64,000 nt of DNA from Anaerolineales bacterium (GTDB lineage: Bacteria; Chloroflexota; Anaerolineae; Anaerolineales; Villigracilaceae), in contig CAKKRM010000164.1 in assembly GCA_919902735.1 (NCBI GenBank), positions 1-64,000 on the forward strand. Direction: 5' to 3'. This document shows positions 1-9,883 of this stretch, piece by piece (within the stretch, counting starts at the first letter, position 1; every line of letters begins with the position of its first letter). Under the pieces are notes generated by a model that searched no databases, was not told where the DNA came from, and saw only the letters and a list, made by a program, of their open reading frames with translations. Both the position numbers and the translations under genes were made by a program.

Positions 1-39
1 GATGTCGTTTGCCGCAATACCCATGTTGCGTTTTCGTGA

Positions 40-276
40 ACTACTGACTATATATGGAGCGATGAGACCCAAACATTTGAGGAACATAGAATAGCAACAT
101 ATAGAGTGCAGGCTTTGGACAATTACCTAGATCATAGTGTGGGGGTAGTGTTTTGGCCAGGAGCGGATGGTAAGCTCAATATGGAGCTAGTGGCGGGGCC
201 AACGAATATTCATAAGGTGGCGAAGTATGGTCAGCTGGGTGATGATATGTTTGGAGCTTATGGATACGGGGAATAA
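40..276 (+). other. Open frame with no clear start, possible remnant of a CDS
   Basis: Uninterrupted frame after an in-frame TGA at 37-39 to TAA at 274-276 (..EEHRIATYRVQALDNYLDHSVGVVFWPGADGKLNMELVAGPTNIHKVAKYGQLGDDMFGAYGYGE*). Confidence 0.35.
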
Positions 277-307
277 TTGACTTCACCCTTTGATGCGTGA
301 ATAATGG

Positions 308-931
308 GTGGAGATGGAGAACGAGAATAATTTTGGTGTAGTTTTGAAAAAAATAACTAAATGGGTGGGAACTTTTGCGCTGGTTTTAGCATTTTTGATA
401 TGGGTAATGCTAGACGCGAGATTTAGCGCGAATTACAGCTGGGTGATGCCGGTAAGAGAATGGTATCTGGACAGGATCGTGATTGCGCGAGCACTGCCTG
501 ATAATTTGCCACACACAATACAGCCAAAACAAAAGGCGGATGAGGGGTACTGGTATGAGATGTGGGGGAGGCTGGTGAGCGTGGATTATGCGAGCTATAC
601 CATGACAATCAGAGATAATAGGGGAGAAGAGTGGCAGGTGCGGATGATCCATGCGCCCTACCACGAGGCGAACAGGATAGGAATAGAGATACAAGAGTGG
701 GAGGTGGATAGAGAGACCAGCCAGAAAATAGGCAGGGCGAGACCATTGACCATAGATAGGCGAGAACCAGATAAAACCGAGCCATATCTAGCGGTAGGGG
801 ATATGATGGATATCGTGTGGAAAGATAGCTTGACGCTTGCGCAGATTTATAAAGCTCAGCGCAAGGGAGAGTATTTAGTAATGCTTTCTAGTGATATAAA
901 GCGACCAATACGAAAGGTGGTGGGGAAATGA
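308..931 (+). CDS. Hypothetical protein with N-terminal transmembrane helix
   Basis: 207-aa ORF, hydrophobic N-terminus (TFALVLAFLIWVML), overlaps the next ORF by 4 bp. Confidence 0.7.
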   Translation: MEMENENNFGVVLKKITKWVGTFALVLAFLIWVMLDARFSANYSWVMPVREWYLDRIVIARALPDNLPHTIQPKQKADEGYWYEMWGRLVSVDYASYTMTIRDNRGEEWQVRMIHAPYHEANRIGIEIQEWEVDRETSQKIGRARPLTIDRREPDKTEPYLAVGDMMDIVWKDSLTLAQIYKAQRKGEYLVMLSSDIKRPIRKVVGK

Positions 932-1914
932 AGTGGATGAGCTGGCGTTATTTTTTGACAATAGGTTTTTTGATCACTGTACTCACAGTAAGTGGAGTTG
1001 AGCGGGTAAAGGCTCAGCTAGGTACTGGTCAATGTGGGACGTGTCCGCCTGGTTCGACGTGTCAGGAAGTGGGGCCAGCTATCTGGATGTGTGAGGCGGG
1101 TGAGGCTGGACCAGGTAATCCTGCGCCGCCGCCCAATGATGAGGCGTGTGGGGACAGCGCGGCGCCGTCGTGTGGAGGTTGGTGTGATAACGGAGCCTCA
1201 TGTTTGACGACTTCGGACAACCCAGACTGCCACTGCAAAGCCAATGCCAACGGAGCGCCCCAATGCACAGGAGCGAAAGTGGTAAAGAGCTATGCGCCTA
1301 TTGGGTCGCTTAACAACAATGGTTGCCACTTCCCTGGCGACTGCTGGAGCTTTTTCCCTTCTGTCCATAATATGACTGGTTGTAGCGGCCAGGACGTGAA
1401 GGGAGTATGCAAAGTTAGCTACCTGTGTTGTAACTCCAACCAGGTGATCTCGTGTACGACGGGAGCGGGGGATACGCATGAGATCGAGAGCGCAGCTTGT
1501 CCTGCGGGAGAGATGAAGGTCTCGGCCAGAACCAGCTTTTACTTTAACACTGATGGAGATCGCATAACTCAGCGTTTTGTGACGTGTCGGCGAAATTGTG
1601 GGTGTGTTGTGCCCTGCACCGCCGCCTCTCCCTCGGCTGTGAGCTTGATAAGCCCTGGAAACGGGACGAGCGTGAGCGGGACGAGCGCCTCTTTATCCTG
1701 GTCGCCAGTCACGTCATGGGGGACGAAGTGCCCCGCTCCCAATAGCAACCAATATAAGCTCTACATAGGGCTGACCAACCCGCCTGCGCTTTACTCGACC
1801 CTGGGGAGTACGACGACGGCCGCCGCCTACCCCGTCACAAGCGGCAAAACCTATCACTGGTACGTGCAGGCCACGAATGGGCAAGAAAAATTCCCTATCA
1901 TCTACTCAATATGA
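928..1914 (+). CDS. Secreted Cys-rich protein with C-terminal Fn3/Ig-like domain that appears truncated
   Basis: Signal peptide, many Cys, C-terminal VSLISPGNGTSVSGTSASLSWSPV..YHWYVQATNG then abrupt end. Confidence 0.65.
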   Translation: MKWMSWRYFLTIGFLITVLTVSGVERVKAQLGTGQCGTCPPGSTCQEVGPAIWMCEAGEAGPGNPAPPPNDEACGDSAAPSCGGWCDNGASCLTTSDNPDCHCKANANGAPQCTGAKVVKSYAPIGSLNNNGCHFPGDCWSFFPSVHNMTGCSGQDVKGVCKVSYLCCNSNQVISCTTGAGDTHEIESAACPAGEMKVSARTSFYFNTDGDRITQRFVTCRRNCGCVVPCTAASPSAVSLISPGNGTSVSGTSASLSWSPVTSWGTKCPAPNSNQYKLYIGLTNPPALYSTLGSTTTAAAYPVTSGKTYHWYVQATNGQEKFPIIYSI

Positions 1915-2024
1915 CAATTATCATCATTTTTGTGAAAAGTGGCACTTTCTCTAGTCTTCAAAAGTCTCTTATGATATACTACGCCGAACGTGCCAGATTT
2001 CACGCATCAATTGAGGTGTACAAC

Positions 2025-2381
2025 ATGTTGGTGGAATATATTGCCATCGCGGTCATGATCGCGGTAGCCACTTTAATAGCTTTTATCGCAATTGGTTTGG
2101 GGGAGTTGTTCGGACCGAAGAAAAAATCAGCAGCAAAAGACATGCCGTACGAATCAGGCATGAACCCATACGGCGAAGGGACGCGGCGCATGCCTGTCCG
2201 CTTCTATTTGATTGCCGTGTTGTTCATCCTCTTCGATATCGAAGTGGTTTTCTTTTTGCCCTGGGCGATTGCCTTTCGCAAGCTGGGACTCTTTGGCCTG
2301 GCCGAGATGGTGGTCTTTATCATCATCCTTCTTATTGGTTATGTGTATGCCTGGAAAAAAGGAGCGCTTGAATGGGAGTAG
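2025..2381 (+). CDS. nuoA: NADH-quinone oxidoreductase subunit A
   Basis: [64 protein letters not shown] track start 1911 is too early. Confidence 0.95.
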   Translation: MLVEYIAIAVMIAVATLIAFIAIGLGELFGPKKKSAAKDMPYESGMNPYGEGTRRMPVRFYLIAVLFILFDIEVVFFLPWAIAFRKLGLFGLAEMVVFIIILLIGYVYAWKKGALEWE

Positions 2382-2860
2382 AGCAGAAACTCGGAAATAT
2401 GGGCGTGGTCACCACCACGCTGGAGACGATGGTCAACTGGTCGCGCACCAATGCCATGTGGCCGATGTTGTTCGGCCTGGCTTGCTGTGCCATCGAGATG
2501 ATGGCGGCGCAGGCTTCGCATTATGACATGAGCCGTTTCGGCATGGAACTCATGCGCGCCAGCCCGCGCCAGTCAGATTTGATGATCGTGGCGGGCCGCG
2601 TCTCGAAGAAGATGGGCCCCGTCCTGCGCCGTTTGTACGACCAGATGCCCGAGCCGAAATGGGTGATTGCCATGGGCGATTGCGCCTCCTGCGGCGGTGT
2701 CTTCAATAACTATGCCATCTTTCAGGGTGTCGACGAAGTTGTGCCTGTGGATGTGTTCGTGGCGGGCTGTCCGCCACGCCCCGAGGCTTTGATTCATGGG
2801 GTGCTGACGGTGTATGAAAAAGTAAAGGGTGAGAAGTTCAAGGATCTGGCGAAGGGATAA
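2372..2860 (+). CDS. nuoB: NADH-quinone oxidoreductase subunit B
   Basis: [40 protein letters not shown]. Confidence 0.97.
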   Translation: MGVEQKLGNMGVVTTTLETMVNWSRTNAMWPMLFGLACCAIEMMAAQASHYDMSRFGMELMRASPRQSDLMIVAGRVSKKMGPVLRRLYDQMPEPKWVIAMGDCASCGGVFNNYAIFQGVDEVVPVDVFVAGCPPRPEALIHGVLTVYEKVKGEKFKDLAKG

Positions 2861-2871
2861 TAATAGGCTCT

Positions 2872-2912
2872 GGCCGCCGTCCCCGGCGGCCACCCGCGCC
2901 GGGCGACGGCGC
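2872..2912. repeat. Double-hairpin GC-rich repeat in the nuoB-nuoC gap
   Basis: GGCCGCCGTCCCCGGCGGCC then GCGCCGGGCGACGGCGC; same layout at 59223-59276, first hairpin also at 53438. Confidence 0.7.
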
Positions 2913-2928
2913 AGGGAGCGGAGTGACT

Positions 2929-3441
2929 ATGGATAAAAAACTCGAACCAATCGTAAAAGCAGTGCAGGCCAAATTTGGCGCAACTCTCGAAGAGTTTCGC
3001 GATGAAGCGCATTTGTTCGTGAAGCCCGAACAGATCGTGGAGGCGTTGACTTTTTTGCGCGACGAACAGAATTTTGAATTACTCTCGGCCTTAACGGCGG
3101 TGGATTATTACCCGCAGGAGACGCCGCGTTTTCATGTCATCTACCAGCTTACGTCCATTGCGAAGAATCTGTCAGTGCAGGTTAGAGTCCCAGTAAACGG
3201 GAGCAGCCCAAAGGTACAGACAGCGACGCGGGTTTTTGAATCCGCAAACTGGCGCGAGCGTGAATTGCTCGATATGTTCGGCATCGAGATCGAAGGTCAT
3301 CCTGACCCGCGCCGCATTTTGATGCCCGAAGGAACGGAGGGGCACCCGCTCCGAAAAGATTTTCCGCTCGGCTATGAAGAACCGCAGTTTACATTTAACT
3401 TTGATGAGATCAACCTGCAGAAGCCGTACGCAAAGGAATAA
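2929..3441 (+). CDS. nuoC: NADH-quinone oxidoreductase subunit C
   Basis: RFHVIYQLTS..NWREREllDMFGIEIEGHPDPRRILMPEGTEGHPLRKDFPL; start could be GTG 2923. Confidence 0.95.
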   Translation: MDKKLEPIVKAVQAKFGATLEEFRDEAHLFVKPEQIVEALTFLRDEQNFELLSALTAVDYYPQETPRFHVIYQLTSIAKNLSVQVRVPVNGSSPKVQTATRVFESANWRERELLDMFGIEIEGHPDPRRILMPEGTEGHPLRKDFPLGYEEPQFTFNFDEINLQKPYAKE

Positions 3442-3443
3442 TT

Positions 3444-4673
3444 ATGGCACAGCTTGAAGAAGTCAGTATCGAGCAATTCAAACATCTGGTATCCGAGCGG
3501 GCGTTGACGGGCGAGACCATGTTGTTGAACATGGGTCCGCAGCATCCGTCCACGCATGGCGTTTTGCGTTTGCTGTTGGAGTTGGACGGCGAGATCGTTG
3601 TCAACTGCATTCCCGATATCGGGTATCTGCACACGGGCATTGAAAAGAACATGGAAGCCAAGACCTACCAAAAGGCCGAAGTGATGACCGACCGCCTCGA
3701 TTACATGAATACGATGGGCAATAACCTTGCGTATGTGATGGCGGTGGAGAAACTGGTGGATGTGGATGTGCCGCCGCGCGCGCAGGCCTTGCGCGTGATT
3801 TTGGTTGAACTCCAGCGCATCGCTTCGCATCTTGTCTGGCTTGGCACCTCGGGTCTTGACCTTGGCGCGATGTCCATGTTCCTGTATTGTTTCCGCGAGC
3901 GCGAACAGATCCTCGATATTTTCGAGCTGGTTTCAGGTCAGCGCATGATGACGACCTACATCCGCCCGGGCGGCGTGTGGCGCGATGTGCCCGTTGAATT
4001 TGAAAAAGCAGTGCGCGATTTTCTTAAGACATTTCCGAAGCGCATCGACGAATACGAAACCCTGTTGACGAAGAACCCGCTCTTTATTGACCGCATGGTG
4101 GATATCGGCTACCTGAGCAAAGAGACGGCTCTTTCCTACGGGGTAACGGGTCCTACACTACGGGCATCGGGCGTCGATTGGGATTTGCGCAAGGCGCGTC
4201 CGTATTGCGGGTATGAACAATATGATTTCAACGTGCCTGTCTTGAACGAAGGCGACACGTATGCGCGTTACCTTGTCCGTATTCAGGAATTCCGCGAATC
4301 TTTGAAGATCGTGGAACAGGCAATGAACAAATTGCCAATGGGGCCCGTGCGTTCTGAGAATCGCAAATTCGTCCCGCCGCCGCGTTCGGAGATCGGCGTG
4401 AGCATGGAGTCGCTCATCCATCACTTCAAGTTGTGGACGGAAGGCTTCCCTGCGCCGAAGGCTTCCATTTATAGCGCCATCGAATCGCCGCGCGGCGAGC
4501 AGGGTATTTTTCTGGAAGGGGATGGCGGGCCAAAGCCGCTGCGCGTTCATTTGCGTACTCCTTCATTTGATAACCTGGCTGTGGTTCCGCAGATCGTAAA
4601 GGGGCATTTGGTGGCGGATTTGGTTGCCATCCTTGCCTCCATTGACATTGTCCTCGGAGATATTGACAGATGA
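3444..4673 (+). CDS. nuoD: NADH-quinone oxidoreductase subunit D
   Basis: NMGPQHPSTHGVLRLLLELDGE..PDIGYLHTGIEK..GDIDR C-terminus. Confidence 0.98.
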   Translation: MAQLEEVSIEQFKHLVSERALTGETMLLNMGPQHPSTHGVLRLLLELDGEIVVNCIPDIGYLHTGIEKNMEAKTYQKAEVMTDRLDYMNTMGNNLAYVMAVEKLVDVDVPPRAQALRVILVELQRIASHLVWLGTSGLDLGAMSMFLYCFREREQILDIFELVSGQRMMTTYIRPGGVWRDVPVEFEKAVRDFLKTFPKRIDEYETLLTKNPLFIDRMVDIGYLSKETALSYGVTGPTLRASGVDWDLRKARPYCGYEQYDFNVPVLNEGDTYARYLVRIQEFRESLKIVEQAMNKLPMGPVRSENRKFVPPPRSEIGVSMESLIHHFKLWTEGFPAPKASIYSAIESPRGEQGIFLEGDGGPKPLRVHLRTPSFDNLAVVPQIVKGHLVADLVAILASIDIVLGDIDR

Positions 4674-5167
4674 GCCTTGAGAAAACCCATCCGAAGGAAG
4701 TAAAACAAATTTTGTCGAAATATCCGCCTGAGCATAAACGCTCGGCGGTCATGCCGTTGCTGTACCTTGCCCAGCGCGAGGAAGGTTTCATCACCAAAGC
4801 TGCCATGCAGGATATTGCGCAGATGCTGGAGATTACCGAAACCGAAGTCGCTTCGATTGTCGGCTTTTACACGCTGTATCATGATGAAAAAGCTGGCAAG
4901 TATCGAATGCAGGTCTGCACCGACCTGCCCTGTGCCCTGCGCGGCGCGGACGAATTCGTCAATAACCTGTGCGGCAATTTGGGTATCAAGGTCGGCGAAA
5001 CCACCGCTGACGGCCTCGTCACTCTTGAATCTGTGATGTGCCTGGCCGCCTGTGACAAAGCTCCCATGTTCCAAACCCAGGGCCCGGATGGGATCCAATA
5101 TCACGAGTTGATGACCGTGGACCGCACCATGGAATTGATCGAAGCGTTGAAGAAGAGGCAGGATTGA
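4670..5167 (+). CDS. nuoE: NADH-quinone oxidoreductase subunit E
   Basis: Thioredoxin-like 2Fe-2S protein: VCTDLPCALRGA..ESVMCLAACDKAP; 4-bp overlap with nuoD. Confidence 0.95.
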   Translation: MSLEKTHPKEVKQILSKYPPEHKRSAVMPLLYLAQREEGFITKAAMQDIAQMLEITETEVASIVGFYTLYHDEKAGKYRMQVCTDLPCALRGADEFVNNLCGNLGIKVGETTADGLVTLESVMCLAACDKAPMFQTQGPDGIQYHELMTVDRTMELIEALKKRQD

Positions 5168-5204
5168 TACGTGTCGTATGATGCGTAGTTTGTAAGGAAA
5201 TAAT

Positions 5205-5603
5205 ATGAGCGATGAATCAGGATTTGATGTCGACGGACAAATAGAATATTGGCGCAGTCTGGTGAGTAAAGACCTGACCATTGCCGAGAAACTCATTATC
5301 CGTGATTCTGAGGCGGCATATGGACTGTTTTTTGTTCACATGGCGGTTGAAAAGATCATAAAAGCGCATGTGGTAAAACAGACAAGGACCTTTCCGCCAA
5401 AGAATCATAATTTGATGGCATTGGCAAATCTTGGAAAACTGGAGTTGTCGCATGAGCAATCGGATTTTTGCGGCAAAATAAATGTATATAACATTGAGGC
5501 GCGCTACCCTGGAATTTTTGCAGAATCCCCGAAGGTTGAGAAAGCCAGCGAATATCTGGCGTATGCAAAGGAGTTAATTGCATGGCTGACCGCGCAATTG
5601 TAA
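5205..5603 (+). CDS. HEPN domain protein (COG2250-like)
   Basis: Helical ORF: FFVHMAVEKIIKAHVVKQ..FPPKNHNLMALA..YNIEARYPG, directly followed by an MNT gene. Confidence 0.85.
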   Translation: MSDESGFDVDGQIEYWRSLVSKDLTIAEKLIIRDSEAAYGLFFVHMAVEKIIKAHVVKQTRTFPPKNHNLMALANLGKLELSHEQSDFCGKINVYNIEARYPGIFAESPKVEKASEYLAYAKELIAWLTAQL

Positions 5604-5911
5604 AGACAGTGCAAAACTATCTTAAATATGTAAAAAAACAGGGTATCCCTGTCAGCTACGGAGTTCTTTTCGGCTCGTATGCAAAGAATTCCGCGCATGA
5701 ATTTAGCGATATTGACTTGCTGGTTGTATCTCCCCGATTCGATGAGGTTCACAGCGCCGAAGATTATGAAAACTTATGGATGTACGCCGCCCGCACCGAT
5801 TATCGGATTGAGCCGATTCCAGTCGGCGAGAAGCAGTTTGTTAATGATAAAAATTCGATGATTATTGTAATTGCGCGCCGCGAAGGACAAAAAATTCCCC
5901 TGGCAGAATAA
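5582..5911 (+). CDS. Minimal nucleotidyltransferase (MNT) domain protein
   Basis: GVLFGSYAKNSAHEFSDIDLLVVS (GSx..SDIDLLV motif), overlaps the HEPN ORF. Confidence 0.88.
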   Translation: MADRAIVKTVQNYLKYVKKQGIPVSYGVLFGSYAKNSAHEFSDIDLLVVSPRFDEVHSAEDYENLWMYAARTDYRIEPIPVGEKQFVNDKNSMIIVIARREGQKIPLAE

Positions 5912-5918
5912 GAGACTT

Positions 5919-7166
5919 ATGACACACATCCTTTTACGTCATCGTGATATTCCAAACATCAACAGGCTGGATGTTTATAAAAAAGACGGCGGTCTTGCCG
6001 CCTTCAAAAAAGCCGTCACCAAAATGCAGCCTAGCGAAGTGACCGACATTGTGAAGGCTTCCAACCTGCGCGGGCGCGGCGGCGCGGGTTTTCCTACAGG
6101 CCTGAAGTGGTCTTTCATCGATAACAAGAATTGGCCGCATTACGTGGTTGCCAATGCAGACGAATCCGAACCTGGCACCTTCAAAGACCGCGAGATCATG
6201 GAAGGCAATCCCTTCCAGTTTTTGGAGGGTCTCGCGCTCGGCAGTTATGCCGTCGGCGCTAACACGGCTTATATTTACTTGCGCGGCGAGTTCTGGCAGG
6301 TGGCCGCCTTCCTCGACGAAAAGATCGCGGAGATGGAAAAAGCTGGCTATCTCGGCGAAAACCTTTTCGGCACCGAATACTCGCTCAAGATTTATACCCA
6401 TCTTGGCGCGGGCGCGTACATCTGCGGCGAAGAGACGGCTTTGCTCGAATCCATCGAAGGCAAGCGCGGACAGCCTCGTGTGCGTCCGCCATTCCCACCT
6501 TCTTATGGACTTTACGGCAAGCCGACCATTATCAACAATGTGGAGACATTTACCAATGTGCCGATGATCCTCGCCAATGGCGCGGATTGGTACAAGACCA
6601 TGGGCACACTCGATAGCGCGGGCGTGAAGATATTTTCACTTTCTGGCCGCGTGCGTAAACCTGGCAATTATGAATTGCCATTCGGAACCACCTTCCGCCA
6701 GTTGATTTATGAACATGCAGGCGGCGTGCAGGAAGGCCGGCCTGTCAAGGCGATCATGCCTGCGGGCGCATCCTCTTCGTTGATCGTGGTGGATGATAAG
6801 GTGTTGGATACCCCGATGGACTATGCCACCGTCCGCATGCTCGGGGCGGACCTGGGGTCTGCTTCTGTGATCGTGCTGGACGACACGGTGGATATTGACT
6901 GGGTCGTCAACAAGACCATCAAATTCTTCAAGCATGAATCCTGTGGCAAATGCACTCCCTGCCGCGAGGGTAATTATTGGATGAAAAATCTCACCAGCCG
7001 TATCCATTCGGGCAAGGGTTCATCGGAAGATGTGGACTTGCTTTTGAATGTCGCCAAACAAATGCAGGGCAAGTGTTTGTGCGCGCTGGGTGAATTCTCC
7101 ACGATGGCTGTGGTGACCGGTATCGAACGATTCCCGCAGGATTTCAAGAAGGCAGTGAGCAAGTGA
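5919..7166 (+). CDS. nuoF: NADH-quinone oxidoreductase subunit F
   Basis: GRGGAGFPTGLKW, GAGAYICGEETALLESIEGKRGQPRVRPPFP, ESCGKCTPCREG; start ATG 5919 (track start 5871 overlaps MNT). Confidence 0.97.
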   Translation: MTHILLRHRDIPNINRLDVYKKDGGLAAFKKAVTKMQPSEVTDIVKASNLRGRGGAGFPTGLKWSFIDNKNWPHYVVANADESEPGTFKDREIMEGNPFQFLEGLALGSYAVGANTAYIYLRGEFWQVAAFLDEKIAEMEKAGYLGENLFGTEYSLKIYTHLGAGAYICGEETALLESIEGKRGQPRVRPPFPPSYGLYGKPTIINNVETFTNVPMILANGADWYKTMGTLDSAGVKIFSLSGRVRKPGNYELPFGTTFRQLIYEHAGGVQEGRPVKAIMPAGASSSLIVVDDKVLDTPMDYATVRMLGADLGSASVIVLDDTVDIDWVVNKTIKFFKHESCGKCTPCREGNYWMKNLTSRIHSGKGSSEDVDLLLNVAKQMQGKCLCALGEFSTMAVVTGIERFPQDFKKAVSK

Positions 7167-7200
7167 TCAGTAAACAGTGATCAGTAATCAGTAATCAGTA
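7163..7200. repeat. Heptanucleotide array (ATCAGTA)
   Basis: GTGATCAGTAAACAGTGATCAGTAATCAGTAATCAGTA beginning at the nuoF stop. Confidence 0.8.
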
Positions 7201-7403
7201 TGGATACATCGAATTGTCGAATGATTTTTAGAGAAGAAGACGAAGGCGGCTTTACTGTACTTGTTCCCGATCTTTCAGGCTGCATTACGTTTGGCGAAAC
7301 GATGGAAGAAGCGACAGAAATGGCGAAAGAAGCAATTGAATTGTACTTTGAGAGCCTGCAAGCGCATGGCGAGAAACAAAAGAAATTTAGGACTGATTGG
7401 TGA
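7200..7403 (+). CDS. HicB-like antitoxin-family protein, no adjacent HicA seen
   Basis: FREEDEGGFTVLVPDLSGCITFGETMEEATEMAKEAIELYFESL. Confidence 0.85.
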   Translation: MDTSNCRMIFREEDEGGFTVLVPDLSGCITFGETMEEATEMAKEAIELYFESLQAHGEKQKKFRTDW

Positions 7404-7407
7404 ATTG

Positions 7408-9882
7408 ATGAGCAAACAGGTAACACTATCAATTAATGGAATAAATGTAACGGTCCCGGATGGAACGCTGGTTGCGGATGCGGCAAAGATGGCGGGCATT
7501 GATATCCCTGTCTTTTGCCATCATCCCAAACTTGAGCCTGTTGGCATGTGCCGCATGTGTCTGGTGGAAGTTGGCAGACCCATGCTGGACCGCGCTACGG
7601 GTCAGGTGGTGATGGAGAATGGTCAGCCCAAGATTCAGTTCATGCCCAAGCTTGAAACGGCTTGCACCAACCACGTTTCTGAAGGCATGGTTGTGTTGAC
7701 GGTCTCGGACAAGGCGAAGGATGGGCAGAAGGGCACCGTTGAATTTTTGCTCACTTCGCATCCGCTGGATTGCCCGGTCTGTGATAAGGGTGGCGAATGC
7801 CCATTGCAAAACCTGACCATGCAATTTGGTCCGGGCAAGAGCCGCTTTAATTATGATGAGAAACTGCATCTCGAGAAGCAAGTCCCACTGGGTGAATTGA
7901 TCTGGCTGGACCGCGAACGCTGCATTCAATGCGCGCGCTGTATTCGTTTTCAGGATGAAGTAGCGGGCGAGGCAGTCCTCGGTTTCGATGAGCGCGGACG
8001 CAACACACAGATCGTTTCATTATCCAACCCCGGGTTTGATTCTGTTTTCTCCGGCAATACCACCGACATCTGCCCCGTCGGCGCGTTGACGACTGCGGAC
8101 TTCCGCTTTGGCGCGCGTCCGTGGGAATTGAAGGCGCAGGCTTCCATTTGTACGCAATGTCCCGTGGGATGCAATACCACGCTCAACACGCGCCGCGAAG
8201 CGAAGGCTGGCGGCGACGTTGTGGTGAAGCGCGTGATGCCGCGCCAGAACGAAGAAGTGAATGAGATCTGGTTGTGCGACAAGGGACGCTTTACTCATCA
8301 CTATACCGAAAGCAAGAAAAGACTCACCAAGCCGATGATTCGCAAAGAGGAAAAACTTGCGCGCACTTCGTGGGACGCCGCTACAAAATTGGCGGCTGAG
8401 AATTTCACTTCGTATAAAAAAGATTTTGTGGTGCTGGCATCGGGCCGTTTGGCAAATGAGGATTTGTTCAACCTCAAGTCACTGGCAGACCATGCGGATG
8501 GCACAGCCATTTTGTACTCCGATATGGGCGGCGGTGACCTGACTCAGTTGGTGGGTGTGGGCGCGGGCACGAACATCGGCAAGATGGGCGCAGGCGATGC
8601 GATCCTCGTGGTGGCGTCCGATTTATATGAAGAAGCTCCCATCTGGTGGCTGCGCGTGAAGCAAGCCGCGGACCGCGGCGCGACTTTGATCGTTGCGAAT
8701 CCGCGCGCGACCAAACTGGATAAATTTGCGAAGTTCACCATCCGTTATGCGTATGGCGATGAAGTAAAGACGATCAGCGATTTCAGCAGGAAGAGTAAGA
8801 TCGCGGATGAATTTGCGAAGGCGAAGAACGCGATTGTGTTCTACGGCAGTGAGGGACTGGGCTTGAATGGCTCATCTACATTGGCTTCTGCCTGTGCCTC
8901 TCTATTGAAAGAAACAGATCACGTTGGCAGACCGAACAACGGTTTGATCAGTGTCTGGCAGAGAGCCAATGACCAGGGCGCGTGGGAAGTTGGCTTCCGT
9001 CCCGTGGCTGATCTGGGCAAGGCTCTCAAAGGAAAAGCAGTCTATATCGTGGGCGCGGACCCAGTGGGGGATGACCCTAATTTAGCGAAGGCTTTGAAGG
9101 GCGCGAAATTCGTTGCGGTGCAGGATATCCTTGAAACCGCCACAACGGAAATTGCGGATGTGGTTTTCCCTGCCCAGGTTTATACCGAGCGCGAAGGTAC
9201 TTATATTTCAGGCGAACGCCGTGTTCAGCGTTTCTACCCAGCCGTTCCGCCAACGGGTGATGCGAAGCCTGATTTTGCGATCACCTCGCAGGTTGCCAGG
9301 CAAATGGGAGTCATTCTCGAAGGCTCGTCCGCTTCGGTGGTCTTCGATATTCTGGCAAACTCCATTGATGGCATGGCGGATTTGAGTTACGCAAATCTCG
9401 CCGGGGTACATGGTCAATGGCCGATTGTGGGGCGCGGTGACTTGTACTACGGCGGCACAACCTATGAGAACACGCAGGGCTTGGGTGTGCAACTCGTCCC
9501 GATGGCTCAGGCTGGGGGAACGGTGCGCATTCTAAAGATCAGGAAGGAAGCGGCTCTTCGTCCCAAGGAAAAGGAATTGATTGCTGTACCTGTCAATAAA
9601 TTATATGATCGCGGTGTGACCATTAATCCCGCGCAGTTGTTGAACGAACGTGTGGGTGAGGCGACGGTGGCGTTGCACCCGACCACTGCAAAGAAGATGG
9701 GACTGGAAGCTGGCGCGCGCGTCAAGATCAGTTTCGATGGCGTGAACGGGGATGCCCTGCTAAAGATGGACGATACGATTTCAACGGGTGTGGTGTTGGT
9801 GCCGCGCAGTATGGGCATTGCCATCCGTGAACCTGTGGCGGCGCGCGTCCAGATGCAGGCCGCATCTGGGAAGGTGAAATAA
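7408..9882 (+). CDS. nuoG: NADH-quinone oxidoreductase subunit G
   Basis: 2Fe-2S ferredoxin N-terminus, CPVCDKGGECPLQ, RCIQCARCIRFQDEVAGE, molybdopterin-like domain; start ATG 7408. Confidence 0.96.
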   Translation: MSKQVTLSINGINVTVPDGTLVADAAKMAGIDIPVFCHHPKLEPVGMCRMCLVEVGRPMLDRATGQVVMENGQPKIQFMPKLETACTNHVSEGMVVLTVSDKAKDGQKGTVEFLLTSHPLDCPVCDKGGECPLQNLTMQFGPGKSRFNYDEKLHLEKQVPLGELIWLDRERCIQCARCIRFQDEVAGEAVLGFDERGRNTQIVSLSNPGFDSVFSGNTTDICPVGALTTADFRFGARPWELKAQASICTQCPVGCNTTLNTRREAKAGGDVVVKRVMPRQNEEVNEIWLCDKGRFTHHYTESKKRLTKPMIRKEEKLARTSWDAATKLAAENFTSYKKDFVVLASGRLANEDLFNLKSLADHADGTAILYSDMGGGDLTQLVGVGAGTNIGKMGAGDAILVVASDLYEEAPIWWLRVKQAADRGATLIVANPRATKLDKFAKFTIRYAYGDEVKTISDFSRKSKIADEFAKAKNAIVFYGSEGLGLNGSSTLASACASLLKETDHVGRPNNGLISVWQRANDQGAWEVGFRPVADLGKALKGKAVYIVGADPVGDDPNLAKALKGAKFVAVQDILETATTEIADVVFPAQVYTEREGTYISGERRVQRFYPAVPPTGDAKPDFAITSQVARQMGVILEGSSASVVFDILANSIDGMADLSYANLAGVHGQWPIVGRGDLYYGGTTYENTQGLGVQLVPMAQAGGTVRILKIRKEAALRPKEKELIAVPVNKLYDRGVTINPAQLLNERVGEATVALHPTTAKKMGLEAGARVKISFDGVNGDALLKMDDTISTGVVLVPRSMGIAIREPVAARVQMQAASGKVK

Positions 9883-9883
9883 T

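Noticed and set aside
410-694. Long minus-strand ORF (94 aa) opposite 308-931
   Set aside because: Antisense shadow ORF, low complexity, no domain-like features.
4547-5296. 249-aa minus-strand ORF over nuoD/nuoE
   Set aside because: Fully antisense to confidently identified nuo genes.
5871-5918. N-terminal extension of NuoF in the ORF track
   Set aside because: Overlaps the MNT coding region in another frame; canonical NuoF starts at 5919 (MTHILLRHRD..).
7261-7407. N-terminal extension of NuoG in the ORF track
   Set aside because: Out-of-frame translation of the HicB gene; the ferredoxin domain starts at 7408.
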